Notes under the pieces: model-generated
The model's input: the letters and a program-made list of their open reading frames with translations, nothing else
Databases searched by the model: none
What the model was told of the DNA's origin: nothing
Assembly (NCBI RefSeq): GCF_900090145.1
Contig: NZ_FMHI01000026.1
Location: forward strand, 1-64,000
DNA length: 64,000 nt
From: Streptomyces sp. WMMB 322
GTDB lineage: Bacteria; Actinomycetota; Actinomycetes; Streptomycetales; Streptomycetaceae
Direction: 5' to 3'
Shown here: positions 7,914 to 16,849 of the stretch, one piece after another
Layout: each line of letters starts with the position of its first letter
Numbering within the stretch: the stretch's first letter is position 1
Program-made: the position numbers and the translations under genes

Positions 7914-9182
7914 ATGCATTCCGGTCCCGGTGCCGGTCCCGACGCAGGTCCCGATTCGGCTCCCGCTGCTCCATCGCTTCCGGTGGTCGACGCGGAGGCC
8001 GCTGTCCGTCTCACCCGCGACCTGGTGCGGCTGCGCACCGTGAGCGATGCGGGTGCGCAGGACGTGGAAGGGCCGGCGGTCCGCCTTCTCGCAGCTTTGT
8101 TCACCGAGTTCGGCTGGGAGCACGAGGTGACCGAGGTCGCGCCGGGCCGCACGAACCTCGTCGCGTTCGTCGAGGGCGGCGGGGGCGACGGGCCGACGCT
8201 GATGTTCGAGGGCCATACCGACGTCGTGACGGAGGGGCGCGAGGAGGACTGGAGCGTCGATCCGTACGGCGGGGAGATCCGCGACGGCAGGCTGTGGGGT
8301 CGCGGCTCCGCGGACATGAAGTCCGGTCTGGCGGCGATGATCCACGGCGTGCGGGCCCTGCAGCTTGCCGGCCCGTTCCCCGGACGGATCGTGCTGGGGG
8401 TGCTGTGCGACGAGGAGGGGATGATGCTCGGCGCCAAGGCGTTCGCCGCCTCGCCGCACGCCGCCGCCGTGGACGGGGTGATCGTCTGCGAGCCCGAGGG
8501 GTACGAGGTGTGCACCTCGGCCCGGGGCGGCATCCGCATCCGCCTCGCTCTCACCGGGGTGATGGCACACGGGGCGATGCCGCAGGAGGCGCGTTCCCCC
8601 CTGGTCGCCGGGGCGCGGATCGTCGAGGCGCTGGCCGGTGTCGAGGAGTGGGCGGTGCGGCGCTTCGGCACCCACCCGCACGCCGGCTCGGTGACCGTCA
8701 CTCCGACCGTGCTGCAGGCGGGAGACCCGGGCCAGCTGAATGTCATCCCGGCACACGGGACGGTCGGCGTCGACGTGCGCACGGTCCCGGGGACGGACCA
8801 CGAGGAGCTGATCGAAAGGGTGCGGCAGACGGCGGGCGACGCCGCCGGCACCGTGGGCGTGACGGTCGAGCTGACCGTCGTCGACGACCGGCCCGCCATC
8901 GAGATCGGCGAAACCCACCCCGTCGTGACGGCGCTGGTGTCCGGGCACCGCGACGAGCACGGCTCCCCGCCGGCCTTCGGGGCGGTCCCCGGCACCACGG
9001 ACGGGACCGTCCTCACGCGGGACGCCGGGCTGCCGACCGTCGTCTACGGCCCGGGCGGCAAGTGGATCGCGCACCAGAAGGACGAGTACGTCGAGGTGGC
9101 GGAGATCGGTGAGTACGCGAGGGTCTACGCGTCGGCGGCCCGGCACTTCCTGACGGCAGGAGCACAAGGGGGCCCGCGGTGA
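7914..9182 (+). CDS. M20-family metallohydrolase (ArgE/DapE/ACY1-type)
   Basis: A 422-aa di-zinc amidohydrolase. Metal ligands are visible: EGHTDVV (His101, Asp103), GRGSADMKSG (bridging Asp134), CDEEG (general base Glu167 with Glu168), CEPEGYEV, and a late HQKDEYV. The dimerisation domain includes ARGGIRIRLALTG and AHGAMP. The family removes N-acyl, N-succinyl or N-carbamoyl groups or cleaves dipeptides. GGAGG at 7903-7907 fits ATG 7914 rather than the TTG six bases earlier. It is the first gene of an operon of six, and its stop overlaps the next start (GTGA). In context it probably liberates an amine or amino acid that the ALDH and SDR then oxidise; this is inference. Confidence 0.88.
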   Translation: MHSGPGAGPDAGPDSAPAAPSLPVVDAEAAVRLTRDLVRLRTVSDAGAQDVEGPAVRLLAALFTEFGWEHEVTEVAPGRTNLVAFVEGGGGDGPTLMFEGHTDVVTEGREEDWSVDPYGGEIRDGRLWGRGSADMKSGLAAMIHGVRALQLAGPFPGRIVLGVLCDEEGMMLGAKAFAASPHAAAVDGVIVCEPEGYEVCTSARGGIRIRLALTGVMAHGAMPQEARSPLVAGARIVEALAGVEEWAVRRFGTHPHAGSVTVTPTVLQAGDPGQLNVIPAHGTVGVDVRTVPGTDHEELIERVRQTAGDAAGTVGVTVELTVVDDRPAIEIGETHPVVTALVSGHRDEHGSPPAFGAVPGTTDGTVLTRDAGLPTVVYGPGGKWIAHQKDEYVEVAEIGEYARVYASAARHFLTAGAQGGPR

Positions 9183-10675
9183 GCCCCTCCCCCGCTCGCC
9201 GGCGTCCCGCGCCCGCCGAGGCGTGGACGGAAGCGCTCCCGCGCGGCCTGACCGATTCGCTTCCCGTCGGCGAGGACAGGGTGCCGGCCTCTCTCAGTGA
9301 GCCGGTGCGGTTCCCCTACGACGGCAGCGAAGTCGCCCTCGTCCCGGTCGGCGACGAGGCACTGGCGCGGTGGGCGGCCGAGCACGCCGCGGGACTGCGC
9401 AGGCAGGTCGGCAAACTGCCCACTCGGGTGCGCCGGCAGGTTCTCATCGGGGTCGCCGCCTCCCTGCGGGAGGTCGCCGACGGCATGGAGGATCTGCTCG
9501 TTCTCGAGACGGGCAAGCCCCGCGCGGACTGCCGCACCGAGGTGGTGCGGGCAGTGGCCACCTGGGAGGCCGCGGCCGGCGAGGTCTTCCACGTGCACGG
9601 TGAGACGGTGCCGCTCGACGGGCTGCCTTCCGGCGACGGCATGACGGGGTTCTGGACGAGGCGTCCCGTCGGTGTCGTCGTGGGCGTCGCCGGCTTCAAC
9701 TACCCGATGATGCTCGCCTCGCACAAGATCGCCCCGGCGATCGCCGCGGGCTGCCCCGTCATCGTCAAGCCCGCTCCGGCGACGCCGCTGGCCACACTGT
9801 GGCTGGTCCGTCTCGTACGGGAGCAGCTCACGGCAGCGGGCGCACCGGCGGGCGCGGTGCAGCTGGTCACCGGCGACGCCGCGGTGGGGGAAGCCCTGAC
9901 GACGCATCCGCAGGTGGCGGCTGTCTCCTTCACGGGGTCCGCAGAGATCGGGCACCGTATCGCCCGCCAGGCGGCGCCCCGCAAGGTTGTTCTGGAACTG
10001 GGCTCCAACGCGGCACTCGTGGTGGCCGCCGACGCCGACCTCGACGCTGCGGCCGACGCCGTCGTGCGCGGCGGTCTGTACGCCTCGGGCCAGGCGTGCA
10101 TCTCGGTGCAGCGGGTGATCGCCGTGGAGCAGGTCGCCGCGGAGCTGGAGCGGCGGATCGCGGAGCGGCTGCCGCGCGTCGTCGTGGGTGATCCGCGGGA
10201 GGAGGACACGCGTGTCGCGGCACTCATCGACGAGGCCGCCACGGACCGGGTGTGCTCTTGGATCGAACGTGCCCGCACCGCGGGCGCACGGGTGGTGCAT
10301 GGCGGTGCCCGCAGCGGCCGGTGCATCACACCGACGCTGCTGACCGGCGTGCCCGACGGTGAACCCGCGTGGGACGAGGAGATCTTCGGACCGGTGGTGT
10401 GTCTGCGGGCAGTGCCGGACCTGGACACGGCGTACGCGACGGTCAACGCCGGCCGCTACGGGCTGCACGCGGCGGTCTTCACCCGGGACCTGGGCGCGGC
10501 GTTCGAGGCCGTGGAGGAACTGGAGACAGGGGGCGTGGTGATCAACGACGTGCCCGGCTACCGCTGCGACATCGCGCCGTACGGCGGTGTGAAGGACTCC
10601 GGCACGGGCCGCGAGGGGCCGCGGTTCGCGATCGAGGAGATGACGGTGACGCGCATGGCGGTGTTCCGCCGGTGA
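9179..10675 (+). CDS. NAD(P)-dependent aldehyde dehydrogenase (lactaldehyde/phosphonoacetaldehyde-like branch)
   Basis: A 498-aa ALDH with all catalytic residues: Asn174 in AGFNYPMM, Glu273 in LELGSN, Cys307 in GQACIS. The C-terminal segment PYGGVKDSGTGREG and VVINDVPGYR resembles the lactaldehyde / phosphonoacetaldehyde branch of the superfamily. GTG 9179 overlaps the M20 stop by 4 nt, implying translational coupling, and the SDR gene follows directly. The presumed substrate is an aldehyde made by the neighbouring enzymes; none is proven. Confidence 0.9.
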   Translation: MSPSPARRRPAPAEAWTEALPRGLTDSLPVGEDRVPASLSEPVRFPYDGSEVALVPVGDEALARWAAEHAAGLRRQVGKLPTRVRRQVLIGVAASLREVADGMEDLLVLETGKPRADCRTEVVRAVATWEAAAGEVFHVHGETVPLDGLPSGDGMTGFWTRRPVGVVVGVAGFNYPMMLASHKIAPAIAAGCPVIVKPAPATPLATLWLVRLVREQLTAAGAPAGAVQLVTGDAAVGEALTTHPQVAAVSFTGSAEIGHRIARQAAPRKVVLELGSNAALVVAADADLDAAADAVVRGGLYASGQACISVQRVIAVEQVAAELERRIAERLPRVVVGDPREEDTRVAALIDEAATDRVCSWIERARTAGARVVHGGARSGRCITPTLLTGVPDGEPAWDEEIFGPVVCLRAVPDLDTAYATVNAGRYGLHAAVFTRDLGAAFEAVEELETGGVVINDVPGYRCDIAPYGGVKDSGTGREGPRFAIEEMTVTRMAVFRR

Positions 10676-10707
10676 CCGCGGCACACGGCGGGACGGAGGA
10701 GGCTTCA

Positions 10708-11508
10708 GTGGCGTACGCGGACGTGTTCCGGCTCGACGGCAGGCGGGTGGCGGTGGTCGGCGGAGCCAGCGGCATCGGCAGGGAGTCCGCGCGGGCGCTG
10801 GCCGCGCAGGGCGCCGAAGTGCTGGTCGCCGACGTCGACTTGCGGGGCGCCGAGGAGACGGCGCGGCTCGCCGCCGGTGAGCGGCCGGCGCCCGGTTCCC
10901 GTACGGGTCCGGTCAGCGTTCACCACCTCGACGTCCTGGATGAGGATGCCGTGCGCAGCGCCGTGGCCGGGTGGGGCGTCCTGGACGGTCTCGTCGTCAC
11001 TGTGGGCGCCAACGTGCGCAAGCGGATCGCGGACTACACGCTCTGCGAATTCGACCGGGTCGTCGCGCTGAATCTGCGGGCGTACCTGACGCTCGTGCAG
11101 TCGGTGGCACCGGCGATGGCCGAGCGCGGCCGGGGCAGTGTGGTGGGTCTGACCTCGATGCGGGCCTTCCAGGTGGAGGCGGGGCAGAGCGTCTACGCGG
11201 CCTCGAAGGCGGGGCTGGTTCAGCTGCTGCGCACCGCTGCCGCGGAGTGGGGGCGGCGCGGGGTGCGTTTCAACGCCGTCGCGCCGGGCGTGGTGCGCAC
11301 TCCGCTGACGGACCAGATCGCCGCCGATCCCGACTGGTACGACGCCTATGCGCAGGCGTCGGCGCTCGGACGGTGGGCGGGGCCGGAGGAGATCGCGGGC
11401 GCCGTGACGTATCTCGTCTCGGACGCCTCGACGTACGTCACGGGCAGCGTCCTGGCCGTGGACGGCGGCTGGACCGCGGTGGACGGCCGCTACGAACCGT
11501 CCGTGTGA
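10708..11508 (+). CDS. Short-chain dehydrogenase/reductase
   Basis: A 266-aa classical SDR: NAD(P) motif GGASGIGR near residue 15, VADVDLR (Asp ending beta-2, suggesting NAD preference), catalytic Ser in LTSM, Tyr-x-x-x-Lys in YAASK, and PGVV followed by the C-terminal VDGGW. Two starts are possible. GTG 10672 overlaps the ALDH stop, while GTG 10708 lies 5 nt after GGAGGAGG; I chose the latter. It is third in the catabolic operon and probably interconverts a hydroxy and keto group of the unknown substrate. Confidence 0.9.
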   Translation: MAYADVFRLDGRRVAVVGGASGIGRESARALAAQGAEVLVADVDLRGAEETARLAAGERPAPGSRTGPVSVHHLDVLDEDAVRSAVAGWGVLDGLVVTVGANVRKRIADYTLCEFDRVVALNLRAYLTLVQSVAPAMAERGRGSVVGLTSMRAFQVEAGQSVYAASKAGLVQLLRTAAAEWGRRGVRFNAVAPGVVRTPLTDQIAADPDWYDAYAQASALGRWAGPEEIAGAVTYLVSDASTYVTGSVLAVDGGWTAVDGRYEPSV

Positions 11509-11575
11509 CGGGTTCCGGCGGCGGCCCGCGGCCCGCGCGAGCGAGCACAGCACAGAGCGCCACAGAAGGAGAGAT

Positions 11576-11950
11576 ATGCCCGACAGCCTCTCAGACGCGG
11601 ATCAGGAAGGCGGGGGCCGGCAGGCCCGGCTGCCCTTCCGTGCCCTGCCCGCCTCCGACAGGCGCCGCCGCCGTTCGCTGTGGCTGCTGGTCGTGCCGGG
11701 GGTGCTGTACTGCGCGGCGCCCGTCTTTGCCAACAGCATCGAACCGCGCATCCTCGGGGTGCCGTTCCTGCTGGCGTGGATCATCATGGCGTCCCTCGTG
11801 AGCCCTCTGATCATCTGGCTCGCGGCCCGTCTCGACCCGGCGTACCGGGCGGACGCGCTGGAGCCGATACCCGCGGACGACGCCGACGACGTCCCCGGCG
11901 GAGCCGCAGAGGCGGCCGGGGAACGCGGAACGGCCGGAGGTGCGGCATGA
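11576..11950 (+). CDS. DUF3311 small membrane protein, symporter partner
   Basis: A 124-aa protein with two membrane segments (WLLVVPGVLYCAAPVFAN and PFLLAWIIMASLVSPLIIWL) flanked by a basic N-terminus and an acidic C-tail. The IEPRILGVPF segment is typical of DUF3311, which is regularly encoded directly before sodium:solute symporters and is thought to be an accessory subunit. That is the arrangement here: its TGA overlaps the symporter ATG by 4 nt. It starts at ATG 11576 behind AGAAGGAGAG. Confidence 0.85.
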   Translation: MPDSLSDADQEGGGRQARLPFRALPASDRRRRRSLWLLVVPGVLYCAAPVFANSIEPRILGVPFLLAWIIMASLVSPLIIWLAARLDPAYRADALEPIPADDADDVPGGAAEAAGERGTAGGAA

Positions 11951-13482
11951 GTTCGTCCGCGGCGACAGCGACGACGATCTTCGGGCTGGCGATGGTGGCG
12001 ACGATCGTGGTGGGGCTGCTCAGTGCACGCGGCCGCGACAAGGGCCTGGCGGAGTGGTCGGTCTCCAGCCGCGGTCTGGGCGTGCTGTTCATCTGGCTGC
12101 TGATGGCCGGGGAGACCTACACGAGCTTCTCCTTCCTGGGCACGGCCGGCTGGTCCTTCTCCATGGGTGTGCCGATCCTGTACCTGGTGGCGTACCTGAC
12201 GACGGGCTTCGCCGTGGCGTACGTGGTGGGTCCCGCCCTGTGGACCTATGCGAGCCGTCACCGGCTGATCTCGATTGCCGACATGGCCGAACACCGCTTC
12301 CGTTCCCGGCCGTTGGGGATGCTCGTCGCGGTGGTCGCGACCGTCTTCATCGTCCCCTACATCCAGGTGCAGATTCAGGGCATGGGGGTCGTGGTCAACG
12401 CCATGACGTACGGGAGCGTCGATCTGCGGGTGGCGGCGGTCATCTCGTTCGTCGTCGCCGAGGTGTTCATCCTGATCTCCGGTCTGCGCGGCTCGGCGTG
12501 GGTCAGCGCCCTCAAGGACGTCCTGGTGATCGCCGTGGTGGTCTTCCTCGCGGTCTACGTGCCCGTCCATTTCGTCGACGGACTGGGCGACTTGATGCAC
12601 CGGATGGTGACGGAGAAGCCGGAGTGGCTGACCTTCCCCGGCCACGAGTCGGGCGGCCTCGACGGTACGTGGTTCGTGACGACCCTTCTGCTGAACGCCG
12701 TGACCATCACGATCTTCCCGACGACGGTTGCCGGCTATCTGAGTGCCAGGTCGCCGAATGCCCTGCGGCGCAACGCCGTTCTGCTGCCCTGGTACCAACT
12801 GCTGCTGTTCATCCCGATGATGGTCGGCGCGACTGCGCTGTTCGTGGTGCCCAATCTCGAGAACCCGGATCTGGCTCTGTTCTCCCTCGTCACCGAGGCG
12901 CTGCCTGCTCCCCTGGTCGCGGTCATCGGTGTGGCAGGGGCGCTCTCGGCGATCGTGCCGATGAGTGTGTTCATGCTGGCCATCGGCACGTTGTGGGGCC
13001 GCACCCTGCTGGGCGGCGGCAACGGTGCCGACCCGCGCAGCCGCCGCAGCGGCTCGGCACCGGCCGACGACATCCGCACGAAACGGCTCTCACAGCTGGT
13101 GTGTCTCCTGGCCGGGCTGCTGGCGCTGGCGGGAGCGCTGTTCTTCCCCAACACGCTCGTCCAGCTGTCCGTTCTCTCCTACGAGGGGCTGGCGCAGCTG
13201 GTTCCCGCCGTACTGCTGGCGCTGTACTGGCGCCGCATGCCGGCCTCCGCGGCGGCCGCCGGGATGCTGGTGGGCCTGACGGTGATGACGCTGCTGTGGG
13301 CCACCGGCAACGACCCGCTGAACGGCATCAACGGAGGCATCATCGCTCTGGCGGCGAACCTCGCCGTGACGGGCGCCGTCACCGCGCTGCGTCCCTCCGC
13401 GGGCGGGCCGCCCGCGGGCCGTCGGGAGCCGGCGCCCTCAACAGCCGCAGACGCGGCGCCCGTTGCGGGGGAGGTCACGTGA
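11947..13482 (+). CDS. Sodium:solute symporter (SSS family)
   Basis: A 511-aa polytopic membrane protein with about 13 predicted helices. It shows the SSS core: SSRGLGVLFIWLLMAGETYT, IADMAEHRF in the first cytosolic loop, ISGLRGSAWVSALKDVL (the usual G-G-x-R-A-x-x-x-T-D region in variant form), and SVLSYEGLAQLVPAV. Such permeases take up acids, amino acids, sugars or ureides with Na+. Placement between DUF3311 and an amidohydrolase identifies it as the uptake system of this operon. ATG 11947 has GGAGGTGCGGC before it and overlaps the DUF3311 stop. Confidence 0.9.
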   Translation: MSSSAATATTIFGLAMVATIVVGLLSARGRDKGLAEWSVSSRGLGVLFIWLLMAGETYTSFSFLGTAGWSFSMGVPILYLVAYLTTGFAVAYVVGPALWTYASRHRLISIADMAEHRFRSRPLGMLVAVVATVFIVPYIQVQIQGMGVVVNAMTYGSVDLRVAAVISFVVAEVFILISGLRGSAWVSALKDVLVIAVVVFLAVYVPVHFVDGLGDLMHRMVTEKPEWLTFPGHESGGLDGTWFVTTLLLNAVTITIFPTTVAGYLSARSPNALRRNAVLLPWYQLLLFIPMMVGATALFVVPNLENPDLALFSLVTEALPAPLVAVIGVAGALSAIVPMSVFMLAIGTLWGRTLLGGGNGADPRSRRSGSAPADDIRTKRLSQLVCLLAGLLALAGALFFPNTLVQLSVLSYEGLAQLVPAVLLALYWRRMPASAAAAGMLVGLTVMTLLWATGNDPLNGINGGIIALAANLAVTGAVTALRPSAGGPPAGRREPAPSTAADAAPVAGEVT

Positions 13483-15104
13483 CCGCGGTGCTCGACGAGC
13501 TGCGTCCCGTGCTCTACCGCGCCGCCCGCGTGGTCAGCCAGCAGGCGCACGGGGGCCCCGAACCGGAGGCGCTCGCCGTCGCCGGCGGGCGGATCACCGC
13601 CACGGGCACGGTCTCGCAGCTGCGGGAGCGCTTCCCCGGCGCCGAGGAGGTCGACTTCGGCGACGCGGCGCTCGTGCCCGGCTTCAACGACGCGCACATC
13701 CATCTCGCCATCGCCGCCGAGGACTTGCTGCATCTCGACCTGTCGGCCGCAGCCGTCTGCGGCGTCGAGGGTCTTCTCGGCCAGGTACGGGCAGAGGCGG
13801 CGCGGGCGGCTCCCGGGGACTGGATTCGCGGAAGCCGCTACGACGACACGAAGACCGGACCTCTCACCCGCTGGGACCTGGACCGGGCGGCGCCGGGCCA
13901 CCCCGTGCTCGTCGTGCAGGTCGCGGGCCACTGGGGAGTGGCCAACTCCGCGGCGCTGCGCGCCCTGCACATCGACGAGGACTCCGTCCCGCCGGACGGC
14001 GGCGACTTCGGACGGGACGCGGACGGACGTCTCAACGGACGGCTCGTCGAGCGGGCCCTGATGAACGTCGTCTACCCCGCCACCGCCCGCGGCGGCGCCT
14101 CACCGCTGCGGCCCAGCTCACCGCAGGAGAAACTGCGCGGCCTCGCACGCGCGCAGCGGCAGTGGCACGCGGCCGGGCTGACATCGGTGTGCGACGCCCT
14201 GATCGCCCCGGAGGACATCGCTCTGCTGCGGCAGGCCCGTGCCCGTGGCGAACTGACCCTGCGCGTGGGCATGTTGCTTTCCATCGACCACTACGCGGCA
14301 GCGCAGGCCCTGGGTGTCGGCAGCGGCTTCGGCGACGACGTGCTGCGGCTCGTCGGCGTGAAGGCCTTCACGGACGGTGCGATCGGCGGACGTACCTGCC
14401 TGCTGGCAGTGCCCTACGCGGACTCGGACGACCACGGTCTGCAGACGACACCGACAGGGGAGCTGTTCTCGCAGGTCCGCACCGTGCACCGCGACGGCAG
14501 CCGCATCGGTGTGCACGCGAACGGGGACGCGGCGGTCCGTCTCGTCCTCGACGCGTTCGAAGCGGCGCAGCGGGAGATGCCCCGGCCCGGACTGCGGCAC
14601 CGCATCGAACACTGCAGCATCGTCGACGCGGAGATCCTGACGCGGATGCGTGAACTCGCAGCGGTCGCCGTGCCGTTCGCGGGTTACGCGGCATACCACG
14701 GGGGTGCGCTCAACCGCTGGTACGGCCCGGACCGCGCCGAGCGGATGTTCGCACACCGATCCTTCCTGGACGCCGGCGTCACGGTGGCGGGCTCGTCGGA
14801 CTACCCGTGCGGTCCCTACCAGCCGCTGCTCGGAATCCAGTCGATGGTCACCCGCGAAGGCATCGACGACGGGGTGGCGGTCGGCGCCACGCAGCGGATC
14901 AGCGTGGAGGAGGCGCTGGCGGTCTTCACACTCGGTTCGGCCGAGGCCGAGGGCACCGCCGGCCGGAAAGGGCGGCTGGAGGCCGGATACCTTGCGGACT
15001 TCACCGTCCTCGGCGAGGACCTGCTCACCGCGGAGCCCCACGGCATCGCGTCGGTGCCGGTCGGGGCCACCTATGTGGGGGGTGAGTGCGTCCACGGGGC
15101 ATGA
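13479..15104 (+). CDS. YtcJ-like amidohydrolase (amidohydrolase superfamily)
   Basis: A 541-aa metal-dependent hydrolase. The HxH metal motif is NDAHIHL (His73, His75). VKAFTDGAIGGRT matches the YtcJ/NfdA signature, GVHANGDAA and RHRIEHCS supply later His ligands, and GSSDYP holds the terminal Asp. The C-terminal beta-sandwich ends with GRLEAGYLADFTVL. GTG 13479 overlaps the symporter stop (GTGA). NfdA-like members deformylate N-substituted formamides and others act on cyclic amides, so with the M20 enzyme this operon has two C-N hydrolases. The substrate is not known. Confidence 0.88.
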   Translation: MTAVLDELRPVLYRAARVVSQQAHGGPEPEALAVAGGRITATGTVSQLRERFPGAEEVDFGDAALVPGFNDAHIHLAIAAEDLLHLDLSAAAVCGVEGLLGQVRAEAARAAPGDWIRGSRYDDTKTGPLTRWDLDRAAPGHPVLVVQVAGHWGVANSAALRALHIDEDSVPPDGGDFGRDADGRLNGRLVERALMNVVYPATARGGASPLRPSSPQEKLRGLARAQRQWHAAGLTSVCDALIAPEDIALLRQARARGELTLRVGMLLSIDHYAAAQALGVGSGFGDDVLRLVGVKAFTDGAIGGRTCLLAVPYADSDDHGLQTTPTGELFSQVRTVHRDGSRIGVHANGDAAVRLVLDAFEAAQREMPRPGLRHRIEHCSIVDAEILTRMRELAAVAVPFAGYAAYHGGALNRWYGPDRAERMFAHRSFLDAGVTVAGSSDYPCGPYQPLLGIQSMVTREGIDDGVAVGATQRISVEEALAVFTLGSAEAEGTAGRKGRLEAGYLADFTVLGEDLLTAEPHGIASVPVGATYVGGECVHGA

Positions 15105-15141
15105 GCTCGTGCGCAGTGTCCGCGGTACGGGACCGGCTGGA

Positions 15142-15175
15142 AGGGCCGGGCGGCCCGAAAGGGGCGCCCGGCCCT
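15142..15175. terminator. Bidirectional hairpin terminator after the catabolic operon
   Basis: AGGGCCGGGCG and CGCCCGGCCCT form a perfect 11-bp stem with a 12-nt loop. It lies between the amidohydrolase stop and the 3' end of the converging small gene. Confidence 0.8.
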
Positions 15176-15198
15176 GCTGCTCCCCCGCCGGCCCTTCC

Positions 15199-15408
15199 TC
15201 ACTGGGTGCGCGGCTGGAGCGGCGGGTCGCCGCAGCGTGACGGCTCCAGACGGTCGGCGAGGGTTCGCAGCGTCCGTGCGAGCGTCTGCCGCGACCGGTG
15301 CGTCTTCGGCGGCTTCTCCTCGTCGGGGACGACTGGTGCATCGGGCAGCGCGGAGTGTGCGAGGTGCCGGGTGGCGTCTGTGACGAGGGGACCTTCGATC
15401 GGAAACAT
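15199..15408 (-). CDS. Small hypothetical protein (69 aa)
   Basis: A 69-aa protein beginning MFPIEGPLVTD behind a near-perfect RBS (AAAGGAGAGG, 15411-15420). The middle is Pro/Glu/Lys-rich and the rest is a basic amphipathic stretch (TLARTLRTLADRLEP). I recognise no family. The RBS and the G/C-ending codons support it as real. It lies alone between the operon terminator and the LacI regulator gene. Confidence 0.6.
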   Translation of the reverse strand: MFPIEGPLVTDATRHLAHSALPDAPVVPDEEKPPKTHRSRQTLARTLRTLADRLEPSRCGDPPLQPRTQ

Positions 15409-15620
15409 TTCCTCTCCTTTCGGATGAGCAGTGCGGTTCGGCCGGGTGGGCCGATCTGTTCGCGTACATGGAGGAAAGGTCTGGGCAGGGCCTGGGCCAG
15501 GCCTGGGCAGGGCCAGGTGACCCCGTTCTCGTGCGAATCGGGATCTCTCCGGGACCGGTGCGGGCCGGGGATCGGTGTCGGCTGAGGATCGTGGTGGGCT
15601 GAGGGCCGGGGTCGTCCGGG

Positions 15621-16739
15621 TCAGTGGGGTGCGGGGCCGGTGGTGGCGCGTACGACCAGTTCGGTGGGGAGCTTGATGCGGGGCACCTTTTTCTCCTCCC
15701 GCGGTTCGAGCAGCAGCCGCCCGGCGATGCGGCCCTTCTCCGCCATGGGCTGGCGCACCGTCGTCAGCCGGGCCCGCTCCGCCTCGGGGACGTCGTCGAA
15801 GCCGGCGACGGAGATGTCGCGCCCCACGACGAGCCCTCGCTGCTCGCAGGCGTCGAGCACCCCGAGCGCGAGTACGTCGCCGATCGCGAGGACGGCGGTG
15901 GGCCGCTCGGCGACATCGAGGAAGTGGGAGGCCGCGGAAGCCGCAGCGGAGCGCGAGTTGCGGCCCGCCGCCACGACGCGGACACTCCGCCAGTCGACTC
16001 CCACCTCCTCCAGGGCGTCGCGGTAGCCGGCGAGACGGCCGCGCAAGTCACCGCAGTCGGAAGCCAGTTGTTCCTCCACGGTCGCGGGGCCAGAGGTGCC
16101 CGGCGCGACGACCTGATCGACCATCACCGCGATCCGCCGGTGGCCGAGCCGGACGATGTGCTCGGCGGCGAGCCGCGCGGAAGCCCGTTCGTCGATGCCT
16201 ACGAACGGGATCGAGGGATCGTCCCTCTCGTCGGTGGTCACCATCGGCAGGCCCCGTGCCCGGATCAGTGCCTTTGCGGGGTGGCCCACGGGCACGCAGT
16301 ACAGACAGAAACCGTCGACCACCGCGTTGCGCACGGCTGTTTCCGGATCGTCGGTGCCGGGCGGCACCGGAGCATCCCTGTCGGCCGTTTCCGGGCCGTA
16401 GGCACGGGGCGGCATGGGGATGAGGAGCAGGCCGGTACCGGAGGCCTCCGCTACCTCGGCGACGCCTTGCAGGAAGCCGACCGAGTACGGGTCGGCGAAA
16501 GCGTAGGAGAGGGTCTCCGTGAAGAGCAGCCCGATCGCTCCGGCCCTTCCCCGCCGCAGTGAACGTGCGGTCGCATCCGGACCGGGATAGCCCAGGCGCC
16601 GGGCGGCGTCGAAGATCCGCTCGCGCAGGTCCTTGTTGAGCTGGTCGGGACGTCCGTAGGCGTTGGAGACGGTCGTCCGCGACACCCCGACCTCGTCCGC
16701 CACGGTCTGCAGCGTGGCCCGCTTTCCCCGTGACTCCAT
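15621..16739 (-). CDS. LacI-family transcriptional regulator
   Basis: A 372-aa regulator with a LacI helix-turn-helix at the N-terminus (LQTVADEVGVSRTTVSNAYG, then the hinge region NKDLRERIFDAARRLGY) and a periplasmic-binding-protein-like effector domain (GFLQGVAEVAEASG, VDGFCLYCVPVGHP, RLGHRRIAVMVDQ, ISVAGFDDVPEAE). ATG 16739 has AGGTGGGGG upstream; GTG 16760 would add seven residues. A tandem palindrome lies 30-60 nt upstream, so it should repress itself. No sugar catabolic gene adjoins it, so its other targets are elsewhere or it acts on the downstream gene to the right. Confidence 0.9.
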   Translation of the reverse strand: MESRGKRATLQTVADEVGVSRTTVSNAYGRPDQLNKDLRERIFDAARRLGYPGPDATARSLRRGRAGAIGLLFTETLSYAFADPYSVGFLQGVAEVAEASGTGLLLIPMPPRAYGPETADRDAPVPPGTDDPETAVRNAVVDGFCLYCVPVGHPAKALIRARGLPMVTTDERDDPSIPFVGIDERASARLAAEHIVRLGHRRIAVMVDQVVAPGTSGPATVEEQLASDCGDLRGRLAGYRDALEEVGVDWRSVRVVAAGRNSRSAAASAASHFLDVAERPTAVLAIGDVLALGVLDACEQRGLVVGRDISVAGFDDVPEAERARLTTVRQPMAEKGRIAGRLLLEPREEKKVPRIKLPTELVVRATTGPAPH

Positions 16740-16768
16740 CGCCCCCACCTGCCCGCCCACCGTTCTTC

Positions 16769-16796
16769 TGTATCGATTAAGTCTGTATCGATACAG
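16769..16796. promoter_or_regulatory. Predicted LacI-family operator, one perfect and one degenerate palindrome in tandem
   Basis: CTGTATCGATACAG at 16783-16796 is a perfect 14-bp palindrome. CTGTATCGATTAAG abuts it at 16769-16782 as an imperfect copy. The central CG with A/T-rich flanks is the usual LacI-family operator form. It lies directly upstream of the LacI gene. Confidence 0.85.
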
Positions 16797-16849
16797 TAGC
16801 GCGGCGCGTCAGCGGCTGTCCAACTGTTTTTCTGCGGGAGGTCTCGGGT

